Shown piece after piece: positions 48,531-58,654 of a stretch of 64,000 nt of DNA. The stretch comes from an uncultured Cardiobacterium sp. (lineage in GTDB: Bacteria; Pseudomonadota; Gammaproteobacteria; Cardiobacteriales; Cardiobacteriaceae). A program made the position numbers and the translations under genes. The notes beneath the pieces were generated by a model, which saw only the letters and a list, made by a program, of their open reading frames with translations, searched no databases and had not been told where the DNA came from. Where the stretch lies: positions 62,001 through 126,000 of the forward strand of contig NZ_CALIZP010000022.1 of assembly GCF_938028825.1 (NCBI RefSeq), read 5' to 3'. Positions within the stretch are counted from its first letter, which is position 1; every line of letters begins with the position of its first letter.

Positions 48531-49829
48531 ATGGAAGCCGTATCCCTCGATTCCCCCACCATCCTCACGCCGATCAGCCGGAGCGACATTGCGCAGAAAA
48601 AAACCAGCATGCCGCGCGAAGACCTGCGGCCGATGTTCGACAAGCTGGTGGCACACGCCGCCGAAAAGAATGCCTCGGATATCTTCATCAACACCGAGAA
48701 CTACATCAGTATCAAGATTGACGGTCAGCTCAACTACACCAAAAAATTCATGGAAGAAGGCGACGTTTACAACCTTATCGAAGTCATCGCCCGCCCCGAA
48801 GCCTACAACGAATTCCTGCGTACGCACGAACTCAACATGATGGTGGAAGTGCCGAACGTCACCTATCTGCGGGTTAACGTCTATCTGCAAAAAAACGTCC
48901 CCGGTCTCGTGCTGCGTCTCATCCCGGCCACCATCCCGAAACTGGACGACCTCGAACTGCCGGTGCCGGACATCCTGAAAAAAATCTCGATGGTCAAGCG
49001 CGGGCTCGTTATCGTCATCGGAGCGACCGGTAACGGTAAATCGACCACCCTCGCCTCGATGATCGACCACCGCAACGAAAACTCGCACAACCACATCATC
49101 ACCGTCGAAGACCCGATCGAATTCGTGCACAAGCCGAAAAAATCCGTGGTCATCCAGCGCGAAGTCGGCATTGACACCGCCTCCTACGGCATGGCCCTGA
49201 AAAACTCGCTGCGTCAGGCGCCGGACGTCATCCTCATCGGGGAAATCCGCGACATCGACACCATGCAATACGCGATGCACTTTGCCGAAACCGGGCACCT
49301 GTGCCTCGCCACCCTGCACGCCACCAACTCCGTGCAAGGCTTGGAGCGTATCTACAACTTCTTCCCGCGCGAACAGCGGCACCAAATCCAGCCGGAACTC
49401 GCGGAAAACCTGCACTGCCTCATCTCGCAGCGCCTCCTGCCCAGATCCGACCGCCCGGGACGGATTGTGGCGATGGAAATGATGATGAACACCCCGTACA
49501 TCAGCCACCTCATCTCCGAAGGCGACCTCGGCTCCATCCCGGAAGCGATGGAACGCGGCAACCCGGCGGAAGGCGTCTTCAGCTTCGACCACAGCATCTT
49601 CGAGTTGTACGAATCCGGCGTCATCTCCTTCCAGGACGCCATCAACTACGTCGAATCCGAAAACAACTTCCGCATCCGCCTGCGCGCGCAGTCGAACCGC
49701 CGCCTGCCGCCGGAAATGCAATCGCGCGGCGAAATCTTTTCGGTCAAGAGCGACGACGCGCTCTCGCGCGAACTCATGCGCAAAGACCGCGAAGAACGCG
49801 AGCGCCTCAAACGCGAAGGCAAACTCTGA
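48531..49829 (+). CDS. pilU: Type IV pilus retraction ATPase PilU
   Basis: 432 residues. Same motor family with Walker A GATGNGKSTT and Walker B DVILIGEIRD, but it carries the PilU-type ending EMMMNTPYISHLISEGDL and a longer, basic C-terminus. It assists PilT in retraction. Cotranscribed with pilT. A GGCAGGCG/CGCCTGCC terminator follows. Confidence 0.94.
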   Translation: MEAVSLDSPTILTPISRSDIAQKKTSMPREDLRPMFDKLVAHAAEKNASDIFINTENYISIKIDGQLNYTKKFMEEGDVYNLIEVIARPEAYNEFLRTHELNMMVEVPNVTYLRVNVYLQKNVPGLVLRLIPATIPKLDDLELPVPDILKKISMVKRGLVIVIGATGNGKSTTLASMIDHRNENSHNHIITVEDPIEFVHKPKKSVVIQREVGIDTASYGMALKNSLRQAPDVILIGEIRDIDTMQYAMHFAETGHLCLATLHATNSVQGLERIYNFFPREQRHQIQPELAENLHCLISQRLLPRSDRPGRIVAMEMMMNTPYISHLISEGDLGSIPEAMERGNPAEGVFSFDHSIFELYESGVISFQDAINYVESENNFRIRLRAQSNRRLPPEMQSRGEIFSVKSDDALSRELMRKDREERERLKREGKL

Positions 49830-49858
49830 GCCACACACCACGGCGCAACACGGACAAG

Positions 49859-49880
49859 GCAGGCGGCAACGCCTGCCTTC
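49859..49880 (+). terminator. Hairpin terminator after pilTU
   Basis: GGCAGGCG-GCAA-CGCCTGCC, 30 bases after the pilU stop. The T run is weak (TTCGCCGTTT). The rest of the gap to parE (49881-50164) shows no gene; it has a G-rich stretch and a repeat-like palindrome but nothing identifiable. Confidence 0.6.
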
Positions 49881-50164
49881 GCCGTTTATAATCCCGCCGC
49901 CCGCCAAGCGGGATAAAAGTTCTCCCTATTGGGGGAGGGGTTTGGGGACTTGAAAGAACTCGCGCAGCGAGAAAAGGTCGGACACATCGCGATAGCAACA
50001 AAACCCGGCAACCGCGCCGCTTGATGAAGCATCAGTACACACCGCTTTGACCACGGACAAAAAATTTGTCGCGTACAAAGCCAAGCGGCACAAACCCCAC
50101 ATTCCCGCCCGGCAGAACCCGCGCCAAAACCACTACCGCACACAACCCGCACAAACCAACGACC

Positions 50165-52087
50165 ATGACAGACCACTACCTTGCCGCCGACATTGACGTC
50201 CTCAAAGGACTCGATCCCGTCCGCTGCCGCCCGGGCATGTACACCGACACCACCCGCCCGAACCACCTTGCGCAAGAAGTCATTGACAACAGCGTGGACG
50301 AAGCCCTGGCCGGCTACGCCAAAAACATCCATGTCATCCTGCACCGCGACGGCTCGCTTAGTGTGCAGGATGACGGGCGCGGCATGCCGGTGGACATCCA
50401 CCCCGACGAAGGCGTAAGCGGCGTCGAACTCATCCTCACCCGCCTGCATGCGGGCGGCAAATTCAGCCGCAAAAACTACAACTACTCCGGCGGTCTGCAC
50501 GGCGTCGGCGTCTCCGTCGTCAACGCCCTTTCTACCCGCCTCGAAGTGGATATCGAACGCGACGGGCGGCGCTACCGCCTCGCCTGCGCACACGGCGAAG
50601 TGGTCGAACCGCTGACTGCCGTCGAAGACATCGGTAAACGCCGTCATGGCACCACCGTCCGCTTCTGGGCCGACCCCGCCTACTTCGACAGCCCCAACTA
50701 CGCCGTCTCCCGCCTCAAGCAGATCCTCAAAGCCAAAGCCGTCCTCTGCGCCGGTCTTAACATCCGCTTCACCAACGAAAGCAGCGGCGAAGAAGACGCC
50801 TGGTGCTACCGCGACGGCCTTGCCGCCTACCTCAGTGAACAGACCGGCGACGACACCCTGCCCGCCGAGCCTTATACCCTGAACCATAGCGACAGCGACG
50901 GCCAAATCGACCTTGCCCTCACTTGGCAGGAAGGCAGCGGCGTAAACGGCACCTTTGAAAGCTACGCCAACCTCATCCCCACCATCGGCGGCGGCACCCA
51001 CGTCAACGGCCTACGCAGCGGCCTGGTGGATGCCCTGCGCGAATTCTGCGAATTCCGTCAACTGCTGCCGCGCGGCGTCAAACTCGCGCCGGAAGACATC
51101 TGGGAAGGCTGCCAATACGTCCTTTCCGTGAAAATCCCCGAACCCCAATTCTCCAGCCAGACCAAAGAACGCCTCACCTCGCGCCAATGCGCCGCCTGGG
51201 TCGGCAACACCGTCAAAGACCATTTCGGCCTCTACCTCAACAAACATGCCGACATCGGCGAAGCCCTCGCTGCGCTCGCCATCGGTCACGCGCAAAAACG
51301 CCTCAACAGCAACAAACAAATCACCCGCAAACGCAGTGCCGGGGGCCCGGCACTGCCCGGCAAACTCGCCGACTGCCTCAGCCAGGACAACCGCCTGACC
51401 GAACTCTTCCTGGTCGAAGGCGACTCGGCGGGCGGCTCGGCCAAACAGGCGCGCGACCGCCAATACCAGGCCATCCTGCCTCTGCGCGGCAAAATCAAAA
51501 ATACCTGGGAAGACGACTCCACCGTCGTCATGAGCTCACAAGAAATCCACGACATCGCCGTCGCCGTCGGCATCGACCCCGCCGGCGACGACTTGGGCGG
51601 CCTGCGCTACGGCAAAATCTGCATCCTCGCCGACGCCGATTCGGACGGCCTGCATATCGCCACCCTCATCTGCGCCCTGATGGTGCGGCACTTCCCGGCA
51701 CTGGTCCAAGCGGGACACCTCTACGTCGCCATGCCGCCGCTGTACCGCATTGACGCCGGCAAACGCATCGAATACGCGCTGGATGAAGCCGAACGTGACG
51801 CGACCATCACCGCCATCCGCCGCGACGGCTACCACGGCAAAATCAACGTCACCCGCTTCAAGGGCCTCGGCGAAATGAACCCGCCGCAACTGCGCGAAAC
51901 CACGATGAATCCGGACACACGCCGCCTCGTCTGCCTCACCTACCACGACGCGGCAAGCGCCGAAGCCCTGCTTGATATGCTGCTCGCGGACAAACGCGCC
52001 GCCGACCGCCGCCAGTGGATAGAAACCAACGGCAACCACGCCGAAAACCTCGACGCCTTCGATGCGACGACACTGCCCACGCTTTGA
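50165..52087 (+). CDS. parE: DNA topoisomerase IV subunit B
   Basis: 640 residues from the ATG at 50165. GHKL ATPase: EVIDNSVDEALAG, VQDDGRGMPVD, GGLHGVGVSVVNALS; TOPRIM: EGDSAGGSAKQARDR and DADSDGLHIATL; C-terminal FKGLGEMNPPQL. It decatenates chromosomes with ParC, which is not in this window. ParE is preferred over GyrB because of its length and the lack of the GyrB insert. Confidence 0.94.
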   Translation: MTDHYLAADIDVLKGLDPVRCRPGMYTDTTRPNHLAQEVIDNSVDEALAGYAKNIHVILHRDGSLSVQDDGRGMPVDIHPDEGVSGVELILTRLHAGGKFSRKNYNYSGGLHGVGVSVVNALSTRLEVDIERDGRRYRLACAHGEVVEPLTAVEDIGKRRHGTTVRFWADPAYFDSPNYAVSRLKQILKAKAVLCAGLNIRFTNESSGEEDAWCYRDGLAAYLSEQTGDDTLPAEPYTLNHSDSDGQIDLALTWQEGSGVNGTFESYANLIPTIGGGTHVNGLRSGLVDALREFCEFRQLLPRGVKLAPEDIWEGCQYVLSVKIPEPQFSSQTKERLTSRQCAAWVGNTVKDHFGLYLNKHADIGEALAALAIGHAQKRLNSNKQITRKRSAGGPALPGKLADCLSQDNRLTELFLVEGDSAGGSAKQARDRQYQAILPLRGKIKNTWEDDSTVVMSSQEIHDIAVAVGIDPAGDDLGGLRYGKICILADADSDGLHIATLICALMVRHFPALVQAGHLYVAMPPLYRIDAGKRIEYALDEAERDATITAIRRDGYHGKINVTRFKGLGEMNPPQLRETTMNPDTRRLVCLTYHDAASAEALLDMLLADKRAADRRQWIETNGNHAENLDAFDATTLPTL

Positions 52088-52379
52088 TGCGTACTGCGCA
52101 CCTGGCGGGGAAAATACCGGATGCGCGCTACGCAGGCGTAAATTGCCTTCACAATCAGGGAATAATCATGATTGCTTCCGGTGAGGAAGAGACAGAAGGT
52201 GTCGGGCTGCGGCAGATAAAGGTAAAATCCCCGGTATCCCGTTCGCTGTAACCATCGCTTTTCGACGTCAGGACATTGCGGAAACAGGCGGAGCAGGAGC
52301 GGCCTTGCAAGAGTGCTGCGACGGTTCGTGTTGCTTGGAAACATCATGCAACCCGTTGGAAATAATAAGGAAAAACCAT

Positions 52380-52394
52380 TGGCACCATTCTTGC
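52380..52394 (+). promoter_or_regulatory. Sigma-54 promoter of the pilY1 operon
   Basis: TGGCAC at 52380-52385 and TTGC at 52391-52394 with the GG-GC distance of 12 bases required for RpoN. It lies 65 bases before the pilY1 start, leaving a short leader. An activator such as PilR would be expected. The rest of the parE-pilY1 gap has no visible gene. Confidence 0.8.
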
Positions 52395-52458
52395 TTGATG
52401 AAAGAAATATACCCCTTTTGCTGCATAATCCATGCGGCATGAAAACATGGAGCACATG

Positions 52459-55400
52459 ATGAAAACACAGAGAAAAATCGGAATTCCTCTTCGCCCGCTG
52501 CTGCTGACCACGGTCGTGGGCGTAGCCTGTCAACAATACGCCATGGCGCAAGCAACACCGACGCCTGCCGCTACCACCGATGCGCGCACCTCACCATTCC
52601 TGCCGCGCCCCCCGCAATTCAATAGCTATTCCATTAAGAGTGGGGCAGGTGGTGTGCGTCCTAATGTTATGTTTTTTGTTGATGACTCGGGCAGTATGCG
52701 TCAAGCAGTTACGCATGTTCCAAATCCTGAACGCAATAACTGGGCAAATAAAAGATGGTGTCCATGGAGTGTGAGTTATAACAGAAATAATCGAAACAAA
52801 TGCTTTTATATTTTTTTCGGTGTAAATACTGATAAATCGTTGTCTGCCACTAATAATGGTGCGCGAAATTTCTACACCTTTGATCAACCTACCCGTATGC
52901 AAGTGGCCATAGATGGTATGGATGCAATCATGAATACTTACGATGGGAAAGTAAACTGGGGAGTTTATTCTCTGTGGGGCACCGAGAGACGCCACGAAAC
53001 GGGTGGAAAGCCGGATTGGGGCAATTATTGGGATACTGCCGATCCAAGATGGAGAGCTCGAGGATATGATCCTGTATGGAATGATTTTTGGAAAACAAAT
53101 AATATCCCTGTGCCCATCGGCTTCAAGGAAAAAGCAGCAGATATAAAGGATTATGTGTACTCGTTATCCCCTTATCTGGATACGCCGACTACCGACCGTT
53201 ATATTCGCGCCATTCGAGTAATAAGAGATAATATTAAATACCGGTGCCAGAAGAATTATATTGTTGTGCTCTCTGATGGTGATGCTAATGAGGATGAAAT
53301 TCCGGGCTACCCAGGCGAGATTTACAACAATGCTACAGGCTTCCTGCAATGGGAGAAGGATTACTATGGGACGTTTACCCGCTGGGGTACAGATGGAAGT
53401 GGTCCGTGGTATAAATATAAACCTTCAAGAACGAGTTCCTATGAAGCTTGGTACCACCCGTACTATGGAAAAACCAGGTGGGGAGATGAGAATTGGAATG
53501 GCATAGGGTTGTTCAGCCGGATGCTGTCGTCTAAAGATATTATCCCGGCAGGTGGCAGATCCGATAAAGCAAATGATGCAAAGGATGCCGAGGGGGGAGA
53601 TTGGGATGATCCGAAATACCCGAAACAGACAATTACCACTTACGCCGTTGGTTTTGGTGAAGACCTGAGCTCAAGAGGAATAGAATACTTGCGCGGCGCG
53701 GCTAGTTGCTCTAGTTGCTACTATCAGACATCTGATGGCAACAGATTAAGAGAGATCTTTGGCGAAATCTTGAATGACATTGCCAAAGAGGTGAAAACGC
53801 CGTCAGTGCACACCCGTGCGACGTCCACACCATCTGTATCCGGTAGCAGTATCGCCTCAATTGCTGCCAGCTTGTCGCTTGATACCGATAAATGGTCCAG
53901 TATCATGCTCTTCAGCTTCTTTAATTCCAGTGGCACGGCCATTGATAAAACCAAAGATCCCGAACCGGCTAAATATGATGGCCGTGTCGTGCTGGTGAAT
54001 AACGGCAAAGCGGATGGCAGCGGAATTTACTGGCTGACTGCAGCTGATACAGCTCACAGAGTGGATTTCGACCTGACTTCCGAACAAGAATATCGCGATG
54101 CTTTTGCGCCGTGGATACTGCGCGACCCGGGCAAAACCGATAAACAGATTCAGGATGCCGCCAATAACATTACACCGCGTCGCATCACGACATACCGTAT
54201 TCGTACGACTACTGCGAGTGATGTGCAGCGGCAAATGGGTGATGTCTTGGGTACGCCGACTATTGCATTGGGCAAAGACGTTGCGGGTAAACAGAAATAC
54301 GTCATCACTGCTGCCAATGACGGTATGACCTATATCTTTGAATCTACTGCGGGTACGGGTGAAAGGGCACCATATGCCCTCAAACTGAATTATCTGCCGG
54401 CGGGTATGCAGCGCGAAAGCAGCGATGACAGTCTGACTGTGGGCAAAACATTGCCGCTAATTGCAGAAGATGGCTATGGTAAAGAAAATATCCTGCAACC
54501 ACATCTCTACCTGAATAATGGCGGTATTAGCTGGCTGCTGACTGCAAAAACACGCGGATTCAAACAGCAATATGTCATGCTCGGCAACATGGGACAGGGT
54601 GGTCGTGGCGCATACGCTCTGTCAATCGCCGGAGAAAAACGCAGTGGCACGGGCGGTGCAGGAATGGAAGCAGGCGGAGAAGCCCAGTGGAAGACTTCGG
54701 TTCCGATGTGGGAGACCGAAAAAGGCACAGATAACGGTTTGGGTTATACCGTCAGTACGCCAACCATCGCACAAGTTGCCACCCAATGGGATACCGGCAC
54801 TAAAAAGCCCAAACTTGAGACAGGTGTTCGCGTATATGCTTTTCTTGCCAATGGGTACCGACCAGGGGTTTACGATGATGCAGGCAGCTTTACACCCAAC
54901 CTCACGGTTAGCGCTTACGATAGCACCCCGACACTCTATATTTATGAGATGATGGGGCAGGAGTTCGGCCTGAATGCCACTGCGGGATCAGTAACCAATG
55001 GCGCGAAACCGGGTACTTTGGTTAAGAAAATTTCTGTACCGTCAGGACCCGATATTGGGCCGGGTGCATTGTCCACACCACTTTTGGTAGACACCGACTT
55101 TAACGGAGTTGTGGATGTGGCGTATGCCGGCGACCAGTTTGGTAATTTGTACCGCTTCGATCTGCGTGGTGAACCCAGTACTTGGAAGGCCGTCATGATC
55201 TATAAGGGCGATAAAAAACAGCCAATCACGGCAGCGCCGGATGTCTATCGCAAGAGCGAAAAAGATTACGTTGTTGTCTTCGGCACGGGATCCGATATTT
55301 TCAAACATGATCATAAAGATACTAACCAGCAAATGATCGCCGGTATCTACGATGATTTGAGCGTGGACGCCCCCACCGCACTGACCAGCAGCTCACTTTT

Positions 55401-56106
55401 TACGCAAACATTTACGGAGTCTGGTGATAAACGCTACATCATTGATGCAGGATTCGATAATGACGTAAATAAAGGATGGAAAGTTTTGCTGAAAGCATCT
55501 TCAAAAGATGGTGACTATCTGGTCGGTTCCGAGAAAGTGGTATCTCAGCCGGGTATGTTGCTCAGTACGGCTTTCTTTTCTACCAGGATTTATCGCGTGA
55601 AAGAAGTTGACACAAAGTTGCCACCGCAAGCTAATCCAAAAATGACCTGCTATGAATCGGAATCCAGTATAGATACCAAAGGTACCAGCTGGACTATGGC
55701 AATCAATGCCTTTACCGGCGCAGGCCCGGATCTTAAAATAGGCGGCTACTTTACTGATGAAAATGGCCAAGCCCAAGAGCATGCTGGTAAAAATGAAGGT
55801 TCCATCACTTCTGCCGTAAATATCATTGATACTGCTAAGGTCGAGCCGAATGCAAGACAACTAGGCGTTAATGGCGGGTTAAAACAGGGTGAAGCGGAGG
55901 ATCTTGAAAATGCCGGTAAAGATCTGGGCAGAAATGATTGCCTTGCCAAAACGTCCAAATGGGGAGACTTGAAGGCAATACAAGAAGAGCCTGGCGCTAC
56001 GCCTCCCCCTACAGGAGCGGGAAGAGTAGACGTACAGCCATTGGGTGGCAAGCGTTGTGGCGATCCCTCCTTTATCCGGGGTATCAAGCGGGAAATCTTG
56101 TTGTAA
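52459..56106 (+). CDS. pilY1: Type IV pilus tip adhesin/assembly protein PilY1
   Basis: 1215 residues from the second of two adjacent ATGs (GGAG is six bases before it). Signal peptide to about residue 31 (YAMAQA). Von Willebrand A domain with MIDAS DDSGS near 75. The C-terminal beta-propeller from about residue 560 carries the calcium loop DTDFNGVVD near 878 within the family block LLVDTDFNGVVDVAYAGDQFGNLYRFDL. Calcium binding there controls retraction in Pseudomonas PilY1. First gene of a six-gene minor pilin operon. Base composition is lower in GC than the flanking core genes. Confidence 0.93.
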   Translation: MKTQRKIGIPLRPLLLTTVVGVACQQYAMAQATPTPAATTDARTSPFLPRPPQFNSYSIKSGAGGVRPNVMFFVDDSGSMRQAVTHVPNPERNNWANKRWCPWSVSYNRNNRNKCFYIFFGVNTDKSLSATNNGARNFYTFDQPTRMQVAIDGMDAIMNTYDGKVNWGVYSLWGTERRHETGGKPDWGNYWDTADPRWRARGYDPVWNDFWKTNNIPVPIGFKEKAADIKDYVYSLSPYLDTPTTDRYIRAIRVIRDNIKYRCQKNYIVVLSDGDANEDEIPGYPGEIYNNATGFLQWEKDYYGTFTRWGTDGSGPWYKYKPSRTSSYEAWYHPYYGKTRWGDENWNGIGLFSRMLSSKDIIPAGGRSDKANDAKDAEGGDWDDPKYPKQTITTYAVGFGEDLSSRGIEYLRGAASCSSCYYQTSDGNRLREIFGEILNDIAKEVKTPSVHTRATSTPSVSGSSIASIAASLSLDTDKWSSIMLFSFFNSSGTAIDKTKDPEPAKYDGRVVLVNNGKADGSGIYWLTAADTAHRVDFDLTSEQEYRDAFAPWILRDPGKTDKQIQDAANNITPRRITTYRIRTTTASDVQRQMGDVLGTPTIALGKDVAGKQKYVITAANDGMTYIFESTAGTGERAPYALKLNYLPAGMQRESSDDSLTVGKTLPLIAEDGYGKENILQPHLYLNNGGISWLLTAKTRGFKQQYVMLGNMGQGGRGAYALSIAGEKRSGTGGAGMEAGGEAQWKTSVPMWETEKGTDNGLGYTVSTPTIAQVATQWDTGTKKPKLETGVRVYAFLANGYRPGVYDDAGSFTPNLTVSAYDSTPTLYIYEMMGQEFGLNATAGSVTNGAKPGTLVKKISVPSGPDIGPGALSTPLLVDTDFNGVVDVAYAGDQFGNLYRFDLRGEPSTWKAVMIYKGDKKQPITAAPDVYRKSEKDYVVVFGTGSDIFKHDHKDTNQQMIAGIYDDLSVDAPTALTSSSLFTQTFTESGDKRYIIDAGFDNDVNKGWKVLLKASSKDGDYLVGSEKVVSQPGMLLSTAFFSTRIYRVKEVDTKLPPQANPKMTCYESESSIDTKGTSWTMAINAFTGAGPDLKIGGYFTDENGQAQEHAGKNEGSITSAVNIIDTAKVEPNARQLGVNGGLKQGEAEDLENAGKDLGRNDCLAKTSKWGDLKAIQEEPGATPPPTGAGRVDVQPLGGKRCGDPSFIRGIKREILL

Positions 56107-56121
56107 ATCGAGGTATTTTCT

Positions 56122-56685
56122 ATGGAAATAAAAAAAAGAGGACTGGTGGGTACATTACGTACCCACCAGAAGGAAGGAGGAATGACATTACTGGAAATCG
56201 TCATCTCCATGTTAATAGTTGCCTTGGGTTTGGCAATGAGCGTTTCCATGATTCAAACGGCTAACCGGTTTGGGGATACCGCTGAATTTACGGCATTTGC
56301 CCAACAGAAGAGCCAGCAGATTATTGACGCCATGCGTGCGAACAGTATTGCACGAGATACCTATCTGCTGGATCGGGAAAATACAGCACTACAGGGCAAT
56401 ATAGACTATCAACAACTGTATAATAGCCTGAGTACGTTGTATGATTCGACGGATATTACCACCAATCTAAAATGCAAGAGTGGTAGATGTACGGAAGCGG
56501 AGAATAATGCCAAGCAGGATATGCGAATGTGGGTAAGCGAGATTCGTTCTCTACCGGGCGGAAGAGGAATTATCAGACAAAAAGGTAACCAATATGAAGT
56601 TATCGTAATGTGGAGCCATGTTCCTGAAACTAACCGTAGCGAAGATACTCCGGTGCAAGGAACACGGGTATGGTTTACGCTATGA
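56122..56685 (+). CDS. pilV: Minor pilin PilV
   Basis: 187 residues. EGGMTLLEIVISMLIVALGLAMSVSM is the prepilin motif, cleaved after the Gly before Met, with Glu5 present. The leader is long (about 20 residues, basic). The ending (RNSEDTPVQGTRVWFTL-type) fits PilV/type IV modification proteins. Cotranscribed with pilY1; 15 bases between them. GAGGT precedes the ATG. Confidence 0.85.
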   Translation: MEIKKRGLVGTLRTHQKEGGMTLLEIVISMLIVALGLAMSVSMIQTANRFGDTAEFTAFAQQKSQQIIDAMRANSIARDTYLLDRENTALQGNIDYQQLYNSLSTLYDSTDITTNLKCKSGRCTEAENNAKQDMRMWVSEIRSLPGGRGIIRQKGNQYEVIVMWSHVPETNRSEDTPVQGTRVWFTL

Positions 56686-56696
56686 ATGGAGGTAGC

Positions 56697-57818
56697 ATGA
56701 AGATAATATCTATAAAAAAGCAGAAAGGGCTATCGTTGATAGAACTTATGGTGGCAATGGGGTTAGGTGTACTTCTGTTAATGGCATTAACGACGCTTTT
56801 TATTACCGCCAATGAATCTTCAAAACGGCGTTCTACGTCGGAGAATCTGGATGAAGTGGCTCGGCAAGTAATGGAAAGACTAAATTATGATTTACATGAA
56901 GCGGGATATCTTGATCCATTTTCTAGTGCATCTGCTGCGAAGAGTGCTTTTGACTTGGAAGATCCACATGTACTTGCTATTTATGCACGGCAAAAAGATA
57001 ACTTGACGGGTAATCTGAAAGAAGCGACAACATTAGGAAAATTCACCAATGGCCGGGTGGTACCACTGCTAGGATGTAATGGTGAATTTAGTGGCGCGTC
57101 ACAGCCTTCACTTACAGAATTAGCGACCTGTAGTGGTACTAATCTTCAAGTACGGCAATCCATACAGATAGGTTACCAGACTGTTGCACCTGATAATCTC
57201 CAAAATCAATCTATTTCCGATGGTAAAAAAGCGCCATCGCCATCCTTAACTTCTAAAACTCAGGAAAATAACAGTCTTAGTGGAGCAGGCAGAGATTGCA
57301 TCGGCAGAAAAGTGGAAGATGCGGCGGGACTTGTTGTAAATCGTTACAGCGTTCGAATCGATAATGGTAAAGGCAGCTTTGGCTGTAGCAGTAGCGCGGG
57401 TGATTGGCAGGGAATTATTGAAGGTGTTGAGGAAATGACTTTCCGCTATCTGATCACTCCTGCAAATGATACTCCTGCTGGTGAGACAGTAAATATGAGT
57501 AAATCTACCAGTGGACTGGAAGTTATAAAATATCTTCCTGCGTCAAAAGTAGAAGATGAAGAGCTGAAATGGGCAAGTGTGGTAGGTGTGGAAGCGTGTG
57601 TAATTGTTGCTGTTGAACCTATGGATGGTACCAGTGAAGGGTCTTTTGGTGAGATCCAACCCAACATACCCACTTGTGCCCGTCAGGCAGGTCTCAATGC
57701 GACAGCCGCAGACGCCTCATTTGCTGAAAATAGGCCAAGGCCAGCAGGTGATTTCCGCCTCTATAAGCGGTATGTGCAAATAATCAGTATGCCTAACAGT
57801 TTGTATATCCCCGAATAG
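56697..57818 (+). CDS. pilW: Minor pilin PilW
   Basis: 373 residues from the ATG at 56697 (GGAGG upstream). QKGLSLIELMVAMGLGVLLLMAL is the prepilin motif with Glu5. The large size, ANESSKRRSTSENLDEVARQVMERL and C-terminal RLYKRYVQIISMPNSLYIPE fit PilW. It helps form the initiation complex at the pilus tip with PilV, PilX, FimT/U and PilE. Confidence 0.87.
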   Translation: MKIISIKKQKGLSLIELMVAMGLGVLLLMALTTLFITANESSKRRSTSENLDEVARQVMERLNYDLHEAGYLDPFSSASAAKSAFDLEDPHVLAIYARQKDNLTGNLKEATTLGKFTNGRVVPLLGCNGEFSGASQPSLTELATCSGTNLQVRQSIQIGYQTVAPDNLQNQSISDGKKAPSPSLTSKTQENNSLSGAGRDCIGRKVEDAAGLVVNRYSVRIDNGKGSFGCSSSAGDWQGIIEGVEEMTFRYLITPANDTPAGETVNMSKSTSGLEVIKYLPASKVEDEELKWASVVGVEACVIVAVEPMDGTSEGSFGEIQPNIPTCARQAGLNATAADASFAENRPRPAGDFRLYKRYVQIISMPNSLYIPE

Positions 57819-57839
57819 GGAGTATTGAGGACAGTCGAA

Positions 57840-58643
57840 ATGAAAGAGAATATTTATATTTGTATGAACAAACGGGAGAACGGAGTCGTCTTATTGAGTT
57901 GTCTTGTTTTTCTGTTGATTTTGCTGGGGATAATTCGTTTTACCATGACAAGCTCGCGACTGGAAGAACGAAAGGCCGGGGCTGATTTTGAAATGTTAAC
58001 AGCGCGTCAATCTGCTGACACAGCATTACGGGCAGCAGAGCGGTTCATTCTTGAACAAGGACGCCAGCTTTGCCTGCAAGATAAAGGTATTACGCTTGCA
58101 CCCGGTAAAACGAAAGATGCATATTGTGATGAACAAAACAAGGCAGAATGGGCAAATACCTTCTGGAGTAAGGAAGATACCGAAACAAAAAAAGCGCTTG
58201 AGGAGGCCTTTACAGCTGTGGGAAAAAGAGAACTACTCAATAATGGTATTTATACGCAGCAATATATTCTTGCCAATAAATATAATGAAAAATGCCGCCC
58301 GTTTTGGGTATGTGTGGACTGGTCAGAAAATGCCAATCAGGTTAAAGTTACAAGCAAGCAACTAGATTCCTCCGCTAATGCAACACTACCTTCCATAGAA
58401 TGCAAAGATTGCTCAACGACATCCGGGTTGAAGCCTCATTACATAATTGAACGTTTCCTTGCCAAGGAAATTAACGCTATGGAATTTCCTGATCTTGCAG
58501 CGGGAACCCAGCTCAAAAGTGGTGATGTGGTCGTCTTCCGCATTACTGCTGTAGGTTTCGGCAATGGTAATGGTAATAATAATAGTGAAAAAGTTAAAAC
58601 AACCAATGCAGTCATGCAAGCAATTTATCTGCTAAACGGCTAG
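57840..58643 (+). CDS. pilX: Minor pilin PilX
   Basis: 267 residues from the ATG at 57840 (GAGG upstream; a TTG at 57825 is less likely). RENGVVLLSCLVFLLILLGII is the prepilin segment; Ser occupies position 5 instead of Glu, as often in PilX. Next comes an adhesin-like domain with a QSADTALRAAERFI helix. Fourth in the operon. Confidence 0.85.
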   Translation: MKENIYICMNKRENGVVLLSCLVFLLILLGIIRFTMTSSRLEERKAGADFEMLTARQSADTALRAAERFILEQGRQLCLQDKGITLAPGKTKDAYCDEQNKAEWANTFWSKEDTETKKALEEAFTAVGKRELLNNGIYTQQYILANKYNEKCRPFWVCVDWSENANQVKVTSKQLDSSANATLPSIECKDCSTTSGLKPHYIIERFLAKEINAMEFPDLAAGTQLKSGDVVVFRITAVGFGNGNGNNNSEKVKTTNAVMQAIYLLNG

Positions 58644-58654
58644 AGAGGTGGCAT

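Noticed and set aside
47341..49907. Two long minus-strand frames (388 and 487 codons)
   Set aside because: They are shadows of pilT and pilU. No ribosome sites, and family motifs are all on the plus strand.
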